NCBI GenBank assembly: GCA_023421115.1
Contig: JAEZUI010000143.1
Coordinates: 1 to 60,079 of the forward strand
DNA: 60,079 nt
Origin: Bacillota bacterium
Lineage (GTDB): Bacteria > Bacillota > Clostridia > Acetivibrionales > Acetivibrionaceae
Direction of reading: 5' to 3'
Numbering within the stretch: the first letter of the stretch is position 1; every line of letters starts with the position of its first letter. The notes beneath the pieces were generated by a model. The model did no database searches, was not told where the DNA came from, and was given only the letters and a program-made list of their open reading frames with translations. Positions 59,644 through 60,079 of the stretch are shown here, piece by piece. The position numbers and the translations under genes were made by a program.

Positions 59644-60079
59644 TTATGATGCTGGAAACCTATCTAATTCTCCAAGTAAATATTTTCTCATATATCCGAA
59701 GTCTAAAGAATTTATATTACCGTCACCATTTACATCAGCAGCCTTTAAATCATTGTTTGTAGGAAAATCCTTTATTGTTCCTAGCAGATACATTCTTAAA
59801 AAACCAAAATCAAGCGAATTGACACTACCATCATCATTGACATCACCAACAATTGTATTTGTAGGTGGTGGTGTAGGAGTATTATTATTAGGATTTGTAG
59901 GTGCAGGAACACCGTTTGGATAATATTTTATATATTTATATTCAGCTGTCAAAGGAGTTCTTCCGTCAAAAGCTCCAAGCCATTCATTAACTCCAGTTCC
60001 TGGCCATAAATTCATCATGATTTTACCTGGAGTTTGAGGTATATTTCTAGTTCCTGTATAAACTTTAACTCCATCAACA
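59644..60079 (-). CDS. GH16 lichenase (beta-1,3-1,4-glucanase) with dockerin, partial
   Basis: Only the C-terminal 144 residues are in the window; the gene continues past the right edge. In frame from the edge it reads VDGVKVYTGTRNIPQTPGKI and then MMNLWPGTGVNEWLGAFDGR, the end of a GH16 lichenase of the LicB type. A Pro/Thr/Asn linker and a type I dockerin follow, with NDDGSVNSLDFGFLRMYLL and NGDGNINSLDFGYMRKYLL repeats. The catalytic residues lie outside the window, so activity is inferred from the end of the domain. It should be exported and join the cellulosome. Confidence 0.85.
   Translation of the reverse strand, partial: VDGVKVYTGTRNIPQTPGKIMMNLWPGTGVNEWLGAFDGRTPLTAEYKYIKYYPNGVPAPTNPNNNTPTPPPTNTIVGDVNDDGSVNSLDFGFLRMYLLGTIKDFPTNNDLKAADVNGDGNINSLDFGYMRKYLLGELDRFPAS

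Noticed and set aside
1..60079. tRNA, rRNA and CRISPR arrays
   Set aside because: I looked for cloverleaf-type ends, conserved rRNA blocks and regularly spaced short repeats and saw none; a dedicated scan would be needed to be certain.

Overview
The window looks like a chromosomal segment of an anaerobic, cellulosome-producing Firmicute of the Acetivibrio / Clostridium cluster III type. The evidence is low GC, AGGAGG-type ribosome binding sites, an anaerobic (early cobalt insertion) cobalamin pathway, three secreted glycoside hydrolases with type I dockerins (GH30, GH9, GH16) and a scaffoldin with seven type II cohesins. The dockerins carry Ser-Ile or Ser-Leu at the usual recognition positions rather than the Ser-Thr common in C. 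thermocellum, so a relative such as the A. clariflavus or A. cellulolyticus group fits better than C. thermocellum. That placement is inference from memory, not a search result.

Layout. 1-1.4 kb: eroded genes (an alpha/beta-hydrolase tail and a frameshifted lipoprotein), then a cobalamin riboswitch. 1.4-21.9 kb: one long plus-strand operon holding a CbiMNQO cobalt importer, glutamyl-tRNA to uroporphyrinogen III (hemA, hemL, hemB, hemC, cobA-hemD) and all corrin-ring steps to adenosylcobinamide phosphate (cbiX, L, H, F, G, D, J, ET, C, A, P, B). Precorrin-2 dehydrogenase is fused to CbiJ. No nucleotide-loop genes (cobU/S/T) and no cobalamin adenosyltransferase are in the window. 21.9-26.5 kb: pabB and pabC (folate), pulled apart by a minus-strand segment carrying an ECF sigma factor, its membrane partner and a DUF3788/DUF3795 protein. 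A 75-bp direct repeat of the pabB end flanks that segment. 26.5-31.3 kb: a GNAT, an AEC transporter, small membrane proteins and a PlsC-acyl ligase fusion. 31.5-34.1 kb: cyclophilin and a dockerin-bearing GH30 xylanase. 34.6-38.6 kb, minus strand: a DUF3795 protein, a lipoprotein, dapB behind a c-di-AMP riboswitch, a GGDEF protein with a ribbon-helix-helix-like tail, and a 42-residue membrane peptide. 38.9-40.2 kb: XerC-like recombinase and a small unknown gene. 40.6-48.7 kb: the cohesin scaffoldin, an Sfp-type transferase, a beta-propeller protein and a GntR regulator. 48.9-53.3 kb: purB, an aspartate aminotransferase and a frameshifted M19 dipeptidase. 53.4-60.1 kb: GH9 endoglucanase, radC, yraN, a YlqH/YlqG (FlhB-like/FliK-like) pair, and the C-terminal end of a GH16 lichenase cut by the window edge.

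A non-coding repeat of about 150 bp with a palindromic core and inverted ends occurs in two near-complete copies inside the cobalamin operon, once with an internal deletion next to xerC, and as fragments elsewhere. One copy supplies the last codons of cbiM. The most distinctive points are the c-di-AMP riboswitch in front of dapB, the GGDEF-RHH-like fusion, the disrupted pab locus, the repeat family and the non-canonical GH30 active-site loop. No tRNA, rRNA, CRISPR array or intact insertion sequence was seen.
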